Positions 44,926 through 53,347 of a stretch of 64,000 nucleotides of DNA are shown in pieces. The notes beneath the pieces were generated by a model. The model was not told where the DNA came from, did no database searches, and worked only from the letters and a program-made list of their open reading frames with translations. The DNA is from Anaerobacillus alkalidiazotrophicus (lineage in GTDB: Bacteria; Bacillota; Bacilli; Bacillales_H; Anaerobacillaceae). Position 1 is the stretch's first letter; each line of letters starts with the position of its first letter. A program made the position numbers and the translations under genes. The DNA is taken from positions 124,001 through 188,000 of the forward strand of contig NZ_MLQS01000031.1 in NCBI RefSeq assembly GCF_001866055.1, read 5' to 3'.

Positions 44926-46155
44926 ATGATACGTTCAATGTACTCTGGTATCGGTGGAATGAAAAACTTTCAAACAAAGCTTGATGTTATTGGGAATAAT
45001 ATTGCCAATGTAAATACATTTGGATTTAAAAAAGGTAGAACTACGTTTAAAGATTTAGTTAGTCAGCAATTGTCTGGTGCTAGTAACCCAACTGATAATA
45101 GAGGGGGAACAAACCCAAGGCAAATTGGATTAGGTGGCACGCTAGCTACAGTAGATACAGTACACACACAAGGAAGCCTACAAACAACAGGAAGAGCACT
45201 AGACTTAGGGATTTCAGGAGACGGCTTTTTCATTGTAAATAACGGGAACCTGTCGTACTATACTCGTGCCGGAAACTTTTATTTAGACCGTCAAGGTACA
45301 TTAGTGACTGCTGATGGATTAAAGGTTCAAGGGTATCGTCCTGATCCGGTTACTGGCGATGTTGATTACAATGATTTTGGCGATCTACAAATCCAAGCTG
45401 GAAATGTTATTCCACCTGAAGCTACTACAGCAGCAAGTTTTAATGGGAATTTAAATTCGGAAGCAACAAATGGTGCAGAGGTGATTGTTCGATATAATGT
45501 GATCGATTCGTTGGGAAGTGTTCATGAAATTCAAGTAACTTTCCAAAAAACACCAGCTAATAACAGCTGGACTTACTCAATAAATGCTCCTGGTATGGCG
45601 AATGTGACTCAACCAGCCGGTGCACTAGGTATCCAATTCAATGAAAATGGGGCAGTAACAAATCCGTTAGATCCTACTAATATTACCGTTCAACCAGGAA
45701 ATGGTGCAAATCCAATTAACTTTACTTTAGATCTATCAATGGTCACTCAGTTTGCAGGATCAAATACTGCTGATTTAGCTGAAATTAATGGTAATTCTGA
45801 AGGATTTTTAGAAAGCTTTAACATTTCACAAACAGGTGAAATAAATGGAGTATTTACAAACGGCGAGGTAAGAGTATTAGGACAAATTGCTACAGCGATT
45901 TTCAATAATCCCGGGGGATTAACAAAGTCAGGTGATAATCTATACCAAGTTTCTAATAACTCAGGTATACCAAATGTTGGGGTTGCTGGAGAAGCAAGAG
46001 GTGTAATTGCAGGAAGTACCCTTGAAATGTCCAATGTAGACTTATCTGAAGAGTTTACTGAAATGATCGTGGCTCAACGTGGTTTCCAAGCAAATACGAG
46101 GATTATTACAACCTCAGATGAAATCCTCCAAGAGCTTGTTAACTTAAAACGATAA
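44926..46155 (+). CDS. flgE: Flagellar hook protein FlgE
   Basis: FlgE builds the hook. The 409 residues have the N-terminal rod/hook signature (MIRSMYSGIGGMKNFQTKLD, VIGNNIANVNTFGFKKGR), an FlgE-type D1/D2 insertion, and the C-terminal motif (EEFTEMIVAQRGFQANTRII). It is larger than B. subtilis FlgE (264 residues), so it carries a fuller hook domain. The ribosome site is GAGAGGAG. A hairpin follows before swrD. Confidence 0.95.
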   Translation: MIRSMYSGIGGMKNFQTKLDVIGNNIANVNTFGFKKGRTTFKDLVSQQLSGASNPTDNRGGTNPRQIGLGGTLATVDTVHTQGSLQTTGRALDLGISGDGFFIVNNGNLSYYTRAGNFYLDRQGTLVTADGLKVQGYRPDPVTGDVDYNDFGDLQIQAGNVIPPEATTAASFNGNLNSEATNGAEVIVRYNVIDSLGSVHEIQVTFQKTPANNSWTYSINAPGMANVTQPAGALGIQFNENGAVTNPLDPTNITVQPGNGANPINFTLDLSMVTQFAGSNTADLAEINGNSEGFLESFNISQTGEINGVFTNGEVRVLGQIATAIFNNPGGLTKSGDNLYQVSNNSGIPNVGVAGEARGVIAGSTLEMSNVDLSEEFTEMIVAQRGFQANTRIITTSDEILQELVNLKR

Positions 46156-46166
46156 ATGAAACTAAT

Positions 46167-46210
46167 CATGTAGAAGGAAAAACTTTTGTTAAACTTTTTC
46201 TTTCTGCGTG
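46167..46210 (+). promoter_or_regulatory. Hairpin between flgE and swrD
   Basis: CATGTAGAAGGAAAAA pairs with TTTTTCTTTCTGCGTG through Watson-Crick and several G-U pairs, with a 12-base loop. It may lower downstream expression relative to the abundant hook protein. No T-run follows. Confidence 0.5.
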
Positions 46211-46278
46211 TTAGTACATATTTTAGTAAGGAGGAATAGGTCTAGAATAATGTTTGCTAGCCCTTAAATAATTCGAAA

Positions 46279-46497
46279 ATGATAAAGTTAACTAGATTAA
46301 ACGGCCATTCGTTTATATTAAATGGTATATATATTGAACAAGTCCAGTCTTTTCCAGACACGACAATAACTCTAACAAATGGTAAAAAAATTGTTGTGCT
46401 AGATTCAGAGGAAGATGTTATGCTGAAAGTGACAAATTTTTATCAAAAAGTTGGGATTGCTAAACTAGTCAACGACGACCCGAGGGAGGTTGACTAA
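46279..46497 (+). CDS. swrD: SwrD/FlbD family protein
   Basis: The 72 residues match the FlbD/SwrD family ([20 protein letters not shown], then [20 protein letters not shown]). SwrD promotes swarming motility in B. subtilis, raising flagellar power. Located between flgE and fliL, as in that species. The fliL start lies two bases after the stop. A clear ribosome site is lacking just upstream (TAATAATTCG), so translation may be weak. Confidence 0.9.
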   Translation: MIKLTRLNGHSFILNGIYIEQVQSFPDTTITLTNGKKIVVLDSEEDVMLKVTNFYQKVGIAKLVNDDPREVD

Positions 46498-46498
46498 T

Positions 46499-46930
46499 TT
46501 GTTTAAAAATAAGTTAGTAAACATTATGTTAATAATTTTGATCGCACTAACCATAATCGGTGTACTCACACTAGTTTTGTTTAATCATTTTACTAAAAAT
46601 GAAGACCCAAATCGAGAGCCGACAATAGATGAAATTATTGCACTTTCAGTCGATGTTAATGAAATTACAACCAATTTAGTAACAAATGATTTTATTCGTG
46701 TTACCTTTAAAGTTCAAGTTGATAATAACAAAGCCAAAAGAGAGTTTATTAAGCGGGATTTCCAGGTTAGGAATATTATCATAAGGGAGCTTTCAGGGAT
46801 GAGATCAAGTGATTTCACCGGTTCTGAGGGTATAGAAAATCTAGAAAATCAAATAAGAAAAAAAATCAATGAATATATGGACGATGGCGAAGTTGTTAAT
46901 GTGTATACAACAGGCTTTGTTATCCAATAA
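46499..46930 (+). CDS. fliL: Flagellar basal body-associated protein FliL
   Basis: FliL surrounds the stator and affects torque. The product is 143 residues from TTG at 46499, eight bases after GGGAGGT; an in-frame TTG at 46490 overlaps that site. One membrane segment (IMLIILIALTIIGVLTLVLF) is near the N-terminus; the rest is the outside FliL domain. A 224-base gap containing repeat DNA follows. Confidence 0.92.
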   Translation: MFKNKLVNIMLIILIALTIIGVLTLVLFNHFTKNEDPNREPTIDEIIALSVDVNEITTNLVTNDFIRVTFKVQVDNNKAKREFIKRDFQVRNIIIRELSGMRSSDFTGSEGIENLENQIRKKINEYMDDGEVVNVYTTGFVIQ

Positions 46931-46993
46931 GAAGCTTAATTAATAAAAATGTAGTTTTTAAAAGGTACGTATAATTTTTGAAAGTTGGAAAGG

Positions 46994-47134
46994 TGTTTAG
47001 CTCCATCGTTTACGAGCTCGGTTACGGTCACTTTAGGCCTTTAAATTTTACTTCTATTTAAAGATCTTCTATTGAAGCCAGTACAAGGTGGCACAAGACC
47101 AGATGCCCGTTAACAAGGTGCTTTCGCTTTTCTA
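46994..47134 (+). repeat. Copy of dispersed intergenic repeat inside the fla/che operon
   Basis: The left end TGTTTAGCTCCATCGTTTAC then GAGCTCGGTTACGGTCACTT and the right end AACAAGGTGCTTTCGCTTTT match both ends of the 15660-15922 copy; the middle is shortened. It sits between fliL and fliM. Confidence 0.7.
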
Positions 47135-47154
47135 AAATAAAAGAGGTGAGGCTC

Positions 47155-48147
47155 TTGGCTGAAGTTTTATCACAAAGTGAAATTGATGCGCTACTTTCTG
47201 CAATTTCAACTGGAGAAATGGATGCAAATGAATTAAAAAAAGAAGAGAGTCAGAAAAAAGTTAAAGTTTATGACTTTAAACGAGCTCTGCGCTTCTCGAA
47301 GGATCAGATCCGAAGTCTAACAAGAATACATGAGAATTACGCAAGATTATTAACAACCTATTTTTCAGCACAACTACGAACGTTCGTTCAAATATCGGTT
47401 GCATCTGTAGATCAACTACCATATGATGAATTTATTCGTTCGGTTCCTAAAATGACAATTTTAAATGTTTTTGAGCCTTTTCCATTGGATGGTCGGTTTT
47501 TAATTGAGGTAAACCCAAATATTGCTTATGCAATGCTTGACCGTCTTTTAGGTGGTAAGGGGGTAGCTGTTAATAAAGTTGACAATTTAACAGAAATTGA
47601 AACGAGAATCATGACTCAATTGTTTCAACGAACTCTTGAAAGCTTTCAAGAAGCATGGAGTTCTGTTGTTGAGTTGGAGCCACAAATGCAAGAATTAGAG
47701 GTTAACCCACAATTTCTACAAATGGTTTCTCCTAATGAAACTGTTGTAGTAATTTCTTTATCAACTGTAATTGGAGAGGCAAGCGGGATGATTAACATAT
47801 GTTTACCGCATGTCGTTTTAGAAGAAATCTTGCCTAAGTTATCTGTTCATTACTGGATGCAAACGAAAAAGAAAAGTCGTCTCCCCGAGGAAGTGGAGGG
47901 ACTTGAGAGAAATGTACGTAATGCACCATTAGTTATGAAAGCAGAATTAGGTAACTCTGAAATTACTGTTCAAGAGTTTTTGCAATTGGATATTGGAGAT
48001 ACAATAGAGTTAAATAGTTTAATAGATGATCAACTAATAATAAAGGTAGAAGATACACCAAAATTTTGGGGACAACCTGGTAAAGTGAAAAATAAACTTG
48101 CTGTTCAGGTAACAGAATTATTTGAGGAGGGTGAAAATAATGAGTGA
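47155..48147 (+). CDS. fliM: Flagellar motor switch protein FliM
   Basis: FliM is the C-ring protein that binds CheY-P. The product is 330 residues from TTG (47155), after AGAGGTGAG. The N-terminal CheY-binding motif is LSQSEIDALLSAI. The CheC-like middle domain and the C-terminal SpoA domain (LDIGDTIELNSLIDDQLIIK) are visible. Its end overlaps fliY by eight bases. Confidence 0.96.
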   Translation: MAEVLSQSEIDALLSAISTGEMDANELKKEESQKKVKVYDFKRALRFSKDQIRSLTRIHENYARLLTTYFSAQLRTFVQISVASVDQLPYDEFIRSVPKMTILNVFEPFPLDGRFLIEVNPNIAYAMLDRLLGGKGVAVNKVDNLTEIETRIMTQLFQRTLESFQEAWSSVVELEPQMQELEVNPQFLQMVSPNETVVVISLSTVIGEASGMINICLPHVVLEEILPKLSVHYWMQTKKKSRLPEEVEGLERNVRNAPLVMKAELGNSEITVQEFLQLDIGDTIELNSLIDDQLIIKVEDTPKFWGQPGKVKNKLAVQVTELFEEGENNE

Positions 48148-49357
48148 CATGCTTTCTCAAGATGAAATTAACGCTTTGTTGAGCGGTCTTAATAGCGACA
48201 CTGATGATAGCAGTAGTGACGATAATAGTTTAAGCTTAAATATTGAAGACTACCTTAGTAGTATAGAGCAAGATGCTCTAGGTGAAATTGGAAATATATC
48301 TTTTGGTAGTGCAGCAACCGCCTTGTCAACTTTACTAAATCAAAAAGTTGACATAACAACACCGAAAGTATCAGTCATTGATAAGTCCGAATTACATGAA
48401 CAGTTTCCGCAACCGCATGTTGCTGTTCATGTGAAGTATACTGAAGGCTTCGAAGGTATGAATGTGTTAGTGATCAAAACCAAAGATGCCGCCATTATTG
48501 CCAATTTAATGTTGGGTGGCGATGGTACAGGAATAAATGAAGAAGAACTAGGTGAAATGGAAATAAGCGCGGTACAAGAAGCGATGAACCAAATGATGGG
48601 TTCTGCTTCTACTTCTATGTCAACAATCTTTAACAAAAAGGTTGACATTTCTCCACCAGGGATTGACTTGATGGATGTAAAGGAAGGTCAAGGAACAAGC
48701 AATATACCAAACGAGTCTATTTTAGTGAAAATATCTTTTAGTTTAAAAATTGGCACGTTAATTGATTCAAAAATTATGCAAATAGTAACAGTCTCTTTTG
48801 CTAAAGATTTGGTTAATGAATTAATGAATCCGAGTGGGATTGAGGAAGAAATCATTCCAGAACCTAGTTATCAAGCTAAGCAGGCGCCTATTGAAATGTA
48901 TGAGCAAGCAGATAAGGAAGAACATCAATACCATCCTAAACAACCGATAGCAAATTATAATACTCAACAACCGCCAACGTCTAGGCAACCTCAAAGTTTC
49001 GGAGGGCCTTCTAATATTGGACAACCAGATCGATCTGCAAATGTACAACCAGTAGCATTTTCAAGTTTTGATACACCAAGCTTAAATGAGGTAGAAGCGA
49101 AAAACTTAAACATGCTTCTAGATATTCCCCTACAGGTAACTGTTGAATTAGGGAGAACAAAACGTTCAATTAAAGAGATATTAGAACTCTCTCAAGGATC
49201 TATTGTGGAGTTAGACAAGCTTGCGGGTGAGCCTGTTGATATTTTAGTAAATAGTAAGCTTATCGCAAAAGGTGAAGTAGTTGTTATTGATGAGAATTTT
49301 GGTGTCAGAGTAACTGACATTATTAGCCAGACAGCTCGTTTGAAAAACTTACAATAA
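48140..49357 (+). CDS. fliY: Flagellar motor switch phosphatase FliY
   Basis: FliY replaces FliN in Bacilli and removes phosphate from CheY-P at the motor. The product is 405 residues from the ATG after GGAGGGTG. It has an N-terminal CheY-binding motif (MLSQDEINALLSGL), two CheC-type active sites (LGEIGNISFGSAATALSTLL near 50 and AVQEAMNQMMGSASTSMSTI near 150), a Pro/Gln-rich linker at about 245-310, and a C-terminal SpoA (FliN) domain. Confidence 0.95.
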   Translation: MSDMLSQDEINALLSGLNSDTDDSSSDDNSLSLNIEDYLSSIEQDALGEIGNISFGSAATALSTLLNQKVDITTPKVSVIDKSELHEQFPQPHVAVHVKYTEGFEGMNVLVIKTKDAAIIANLMLGGDGTGINEEELGEMEISAVQEAMNQMMGSASTSMSTIFNKKVDISPPGIDLMDVKEGQGTSNIPNESILVKISFSLKIGTLIDSKIMQIVTVSFAKDLVNELMNPSGIEEEIIPEPSYQAKQAPIEMYEQADKEEHQYHPKQPIANYNTQQPPTSRQPQSFGGPSNIGQPDRSANVQPVAFSSFDTPSLNEVEAKNLNMLLDIPLQVTVELGRTKRSIKEILELSQGSIVELDKLAGEPVDILVNSKLIAKGEVVVIDENFGVRVTDIISQTARLKNLQ

Positions 49358-49391
49358 AAATAAATTATTGATACTAGAGGAGGCCATACTG

Positions 49392-49751
49392 ATGGCAAAA
49401 ATATTAATTGTAGACGATGCAGCATTTATGAGAATGATGATTAAAGATATATTATCAAAAAATGGTTTTGAAATTGCAGGTGAGGCAAATGATGGAGCTC
49501 AAGCAATAGAAAAATATAAAGAATTATCCCCGGACCTTGTTACAATGGATATTACGATGCCAGAAATGGATGGTATTACCGCTTTAAAGGAAATTAAAAA
49601 AATTGACCCTAACGCTAAAGTTATTATGTGTTCAGCAATGGGACAACAAGCGATGGTTATCGATGCAATTCAAGCAGGTGCTAAAGATTTCATCGTTAAG
49701 CCGTTTCAAGCGGACCGCGTACTTGAAGCAATAAAGAAGACGATTGGGTAG
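49392..49751 (+). CDS. cheY: Chemotaxis response regulator CheY
   Basis: CheY-P binds the motor switch; in B. subtilis it promotes smooth swimming. The product is 119 residues from the ATG after GAGGAGGCC. A receiver domain with Asp8-Asp9, phospho-acceptor Asp53 (VTMDITMPEMDG) and conserved Lys near 103 (FIVKPFQ). It shares the fliY-cheY-fliO order with B. subtilis. Confidence 0.96.
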   Translation: MAKILIVDDAAFMRMMIKDILSKNGFEIAGEANDGAQAIEKYKELSPDLVTMDITMPEMDGITALKEIKKIDPNAKVIMCSAMGQQAMVIDAIQAGAKDFIVKPFQADRVLEAIKKTIG

Positions 49752-49756
49752 GTAAT

Positions 49757-50467
49757 ATGGATAAAAAATGGGGACCTCTTTATTATTTTAAATTTTTTGT
49801 TTCCTTTGTCTTTGCTATCATACTATTTGCTTCGCTTGAAGTTTCTTTTGTTCAGGCGGAGCAAGAAGATAATAGGTCGGTTTTAGATGGATTTAAAGAT
49901 GTCCAAGAACAACCACTTTCTGAAGAAACGGCTAAAGAAAATGAACAAATTGGTGCAAAAGAGGAGCCTGTAATTTCTAACGCAGATGATATTTTGCAAG
50001 ATCAAAGTTTATTTGGAATGTTTTTTCAATTATTTTTAGCATTAGCCGTAATTATATTTATGATCTACGCATTAATAAAGTTTATTGGAAAACGTACACA
50101 ATCTTATCAAAATCATCGAACGTTGCAAAATATTGGTGGTGTTCCTGTTGGAACAAATCGTTCTATTCAGTTAATTAGAGTAGGTGAAAGAATTTTAGTC
50201 GTCGGTATAGGAGAGTCTATACAGCTTCTAAAAGAAATTGATAACGAAACTGAAGTGAAAAAAATTATAGAAGATTATGAAATCAAAGAAAATCCAGAAC
50301 AGTTATCTTCTGTTTTTCAACTAATTCAAACCAAGTTAAAAAGGGAAAATGTGAATAATAATCATTCAAAAATACAGTTTAAAAGTTTACTAGAACGTCA
50401 GTTAAATGATGTGAAAAATGCTCAGAAGCAGGTACACACCACAATTAAGGAGAAAGAACATCTATGA
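49757..50467 (+). CDS. fliO: Flagellar export protein FliO (FliZ in B. subtilis)
   Basis: FliO assists assembly of the FliPQR gate. The 236 residues have a signal-peptide-like start (FKFFVSFVFAIILFASLEVS, then VQA), an acidic outside segment, a membrane segment at about residue 85-110, and a cytoplasmic tail. Such long, signal-peptide-bearing FliO proteins are typical of Bacilli. Overlaps fliP by four bases. Confidence 0.88.
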   Translation: MDKKWGPLYYFKFFVSFVFAIILFASLEVSFVQAEQEDNRSVLDGFKDVQEQPLSEETAKENEQIGAKEEPVISNADDILQDQSLFGMFFQLFLALAVIIFMIYALIKFIGKRTQSYQNHRTLQNIGGVPVGTNRSIQLIRVGERILVVGIGESIQLLKEIDNETEVKKIIEDYEIKENPEQLSSVFQLIQTKLKRENVNNNHSKIQFKSLLERQLNDVKNAQKQVHTTIKEKEHL

Positions 50468-51141
50468 TATCACTTGGCTTTATTCCTGCTTTAGATATTT
50501 TTAGTGAAGATACGCAAAACTTAGCTGCTACGATTCAATTATTGTTACTGTTAACAGTATTGACTCTTGCTCCGAGTATTTTAATCTTAATGACCTGTTT
50601 TACGAGGATTATTATCGTATTATCTTTTGTACGTTCTGGACTTGCTACACAACAAATGCCACCGAATCAAGTGTTAGTTGCTTTAGCATTATTTATAACT
50701 TTCTTTGTCATGGCCCCAGTTTTTTCTGAGGTCAATGAAACGGCATTACAGCCTCTTTTTAACGATGAATTAACCCAAGAGGAAGCCTTTGAACAAGCTG
50801 CTACACCTTTTAAGTATTTTATGGCTGAACATACAAGGGAAAAGGATTTGGCATTATTTATGGGCTATGCTGGTATAGACCGCCCAAATTCGATTGAAGA
50901 AATCCCACTAACCGCCTTAGTTCCTGCCTTTGCTATTAGTGAACTAAAAACGGCCTTTCAAATCGGTTTTATGATATTTATACCGTTTCTAGTTATAGAT
51001 ATGGTTGTTGCAAGTATTCTGATGTCTATGGGGATGATGATGCTACCACCTGTAATGATTGCTTTACCGTTTAAAATCTTACTTTTTGTTATGATTGATG
51101 GTTGGTATTTGGTAGTGAGATCTCTTCTATTAAGCTTTTAA
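50464..51141 (+). CDS. fliP: Flagellar export gate protein FliP
   Basis: FliP forms the core pore of the export gate. The 225 residues contain several membrane segments and the signatures RIIIVLSFVRSGLATQQMPP and DMVVASILMSMGMMMLPPVM. It lacks the long cleaved signal peptide of some proteobacterial FliP. TATGATATC overlaps the fliO end; fliQ follows after 14 bases. Confidence 0.95.
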   Translation: MISLGFIPALDIFSEDTQNLAATIQLLLLLTVLTLAPSILILMTCFTRIIIVLSFVRSGLATQQMPPNQVLVALALFITFFVMAPVFSEVNETALQPLFNDELTQEEAFEQAATPFKYFMAEHTREKDLALFMGYAGIDRPNSIEEIPLTALVPAFAISELKTAFQIGFMIFIPFLVIDMVVASILMSMGMMMLPPVMIALPFKILLFVMIDGWYLVVRSLLLSF

Positions 51142-51155
51142 AAGGGTGATTTTGA

Positions 51156-51425
51156 TTGAATCAAGAATTTGTCATTTCGATTGCTGAAAAAGGGGTATTT
51201 ACAGTACTAGTGATCGCTGGTCCACTCCTCGCTATTGCGTTAGGTGTTGGACTAATGGTAAGCATATTTCAAGCGACTACGCAAATTCAAGAACAAACAT
51301 TAGCTTTTATACCGAAAATTGTTGCTGTATTAGTTGGTCTAATTATGTTCGGATCTTGGATGTTATCAAATATGTTAAATTTTGCACAGCAAATTTTTAG
51401 TAACTTGCATAGGTTTGTTGGATAA
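51156..51425 (+). CDS. fliQ: Flagellar export gate protein FliQ
   Basis: FliQ is the small two-helix gate subunit. The 89 residues start at TTG after AAAGGGTGA and include GVGLMVSIFQATTQIQEQTL between two membrane segments. Its last base overlaps the fliR ATG. Confidence 0.95.
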   Translation: MNQEFVISIAEKGVFTVLVIAGPLLAIALGVGLMVSIFQATTQIQEQTLAFIPKIVAVLVGLIMFGSWMLSNMLNFAQQIFSNLHRFVG

Positions 51426-52201
51426 TGCTTGAAATATTAGATTTTTTTCCTGCATTTTTACTTATTCTTTCACGAGTAACTGCCTTTTTTGTAACGTTAC
51501 CTTTATTTTCTTACCGAACTATACCCGCAATGTATAAAGTTGGACTGGGATTATTTCTATCTTGGCTAATGTTTTTTTCAATTGATCCACCAGTTATTGA
51601 GATTGATTCCCTCTTTTTTATGTTAATAATGAAAGAGGTAATTGTCGGTTTAACTGTCGGATTAGTTGCGATGGTGATGATGTATGGTATACAAGTTGCA
51701 GGCGGGTTTATTGATATTAAAATGGGGTTTATGATGGCAAACGTAGTGGATCCCCAAACCGGGGCTCAAAGCCCATTAATGGGGGGCTATTTGTATACGT
51801 TAGCCTTACTTTTTTTATTAGCTATTGATGGACACCACTTGTTATTAGATGGAGTTTATTACAGTTATCAATTTATACCACTCGAGCAATTAGTTATTCA
51901 TTTTGGAAATGAAAACATTTTAATGTTTGTTGTTAAAACGTTTAATACAATGTTTATTATTGCCTTTCAAATGGCAATGCCCGTTGTAGGTTGTTTGTTT
52001 TTAGTCGATGTTGCATTAGGTATGATTGCAAGGACTGTACCCCAAGTAAATGTCTTTGTAATAGGTTTTCCGTTGAAAATTCTTGTTGGTTTTATTATTC
52101 TTGTTCTTGTCATGCCTGCCTTTTTTGTCGTTACTAAGTATTTAGTTGAGCAAATGATTATTACAATGCGTACTTTGATGCAATTATATGGGGGATTATA
52201 G
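51425..52201 (+). CDS. fliR: Flagellar export gate protein FliR
   Basis: FliR completes the FliPQR gate. The 258 residues have about six membrane segments and the conserved GLTVGLVAMVMMYGIQVAGG and VDPQTGAQSPLMGGYLYTLA. It is translationally coupled with fliQ and flhB. Confidence 0.95.
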   Translation: MLEILDFFPAFLLILSRVTAFFVTLPLFSYRTIPAMYKVGLGLFLSWLMFFSIDPPVIEIDSLFFMLIMKEVIVGLTVGLVAMVMMYGIQVAGGFIDIKMGFMMANVVDPQTGAQSPLMGGYLYTLALLFLLAIDGHHLLLDGVYYSYQFIPLEQLVIHFGNENILMFVVKTFNTMFIIAFQMAMPVVGCLFLVDVALGMIARTVPQVNVFVIGFPLKILVGFIILVLVMPAFFVVTKYLVEQMIITMRTLMQLYGGL

Positions 52202-52202
52202 A

Positions 52203-53285
52203 ATGCCTTTATTACCTATTAATTTGCAATTTTTTTCTCAAGAAAAAACAGAAAAAGCTACCCCAAAAAAGCGGCAAGAAACAAGAAAAAAAGGACAAGT
52301 TGCTAAAAGTACTGATATAAATACAGCTATAATTTTATTGTTAGTTTTTATTATTTTGTGGCTAATAGGTGAGTATGTCGGAAAAAGAATTTTTATATTT
52401 ACTCAATATATGTTCCAAGAATATTTGTTATATTCACTATCAAGTGAAAATGTAGAAAGTTTATTTCTTGAATTAACAACACAGGCGGTTATGATTGTTG
52501 CACCGATTATGCTAATAGCAATGTTAGCAGGAATACTTAGTAATTATCTACAGGTCGGTTTTCTTTTTGCACCTGAAGCAATAAAGATGAAACTTAGTAA
52601 GTTAAACCCAATACAAGGATTTAAAAGGATTTATTCGATTAGAGCGATAGTAGAATTATTAAAGTCTCTTTTAAAAATATGTCTAGTTGGATTAGTTACA
52701 TTTACAATACTGTGGTATAGTATTGATCAAATTTTATTTTTATCGTTAATTCCTATTGCGGACTCGTTAGTTTTTGTTGGGAGTTTAACCGTTACAATGG
52801 GTGTTGCGGTTTCAATTTTGTTAATATTTTTAGCGGTTTTAGATTATATGTACCAACGTTATGATCATGAAAAGAACATTAAAATGTCAAAGCAAGATAT
52901 TAAAGATGAATACAAAAAAACAGAGGGAGACCCTCTAATTAAATCAAAAATAAAAGAAAAACAACGGCAAATGGCGATGAAGCGGATGATGCAAGAAGTA
53001 CCAAAAGCCGATGTCGTTATTACAAATCCTACTCATTATGCGATCGCTCTGAAATATGACGGCGATAAAATGGATGCACCAGTTGTAGTTGCAAAAGGGG
53101 TTGATTTTTTAGCCCAAAAAATAAAAGCAATCGCGAAACATCATGAGATTATTACAGTCGAAAATAGACCACTAGCTAGAGCCTTATACGATCAAGCTGA
53201 TATTGGCGATCAAGTGCCAGAAGATTTATTTAAGGCAGTTGCAGAGGTTTTAGCATATGTATACCGTATAAAAAACAAAGTTTAA
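52203..53285 (+). CDS. flhB: Flagellar export switch protein FlhB
   Basis: FlhB selects export substrates and switches from hook to filament type after autocleavage. The product is 360 residues; the ATG at 52203 follows the fliR stop and GGGGG. It has four membrane segments, the cleavage motif Asn275-Pro-Thr-His, and a C-terminal cytoplasmic domain (YAIALKYDGDKMDAPVVVAK). A second, membrane-less copy of this last domain is YlqH at 22378-22662. Confidence 0.96.
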   Translation: MPLLPINLQFFSQEKTEKATPKKRQETRKKGQVAKSTDINTAIILLLVFIILWLIGEYVGKRIFIFTQYMFQEYLLYSLSSENVESLFLELTTQAVMIVAPIMLIAMLAGILSNYLQVGFLFAPEAIKMKLSKLNPIQGFKRIYSIRAIVELLKSLLKICLVGLVTFTILWYSIDQILFLSLIPIADSLVFVGSLTVTMGVAVSILLIFLAVLDYMYQRYDHEKNIKMSKQDIKDEYKKTEGDPLIKSKIKEKQRQMAMKRMMQEVPKADVVITNPTHYAIALKYDGDKMDAPVVVAKGVDFLAQKIKAIAKHHEIITVENRPLARALYDQADIGDQVPEDLFKAVAEVLAYVYRIKNKV

Positions 53286-53347
53286 TAGTTTATCTGAATA
53301 GATCTTAATATTTTAGTAATTTTTGAAGATAAGAAGGAGAGAAACCA

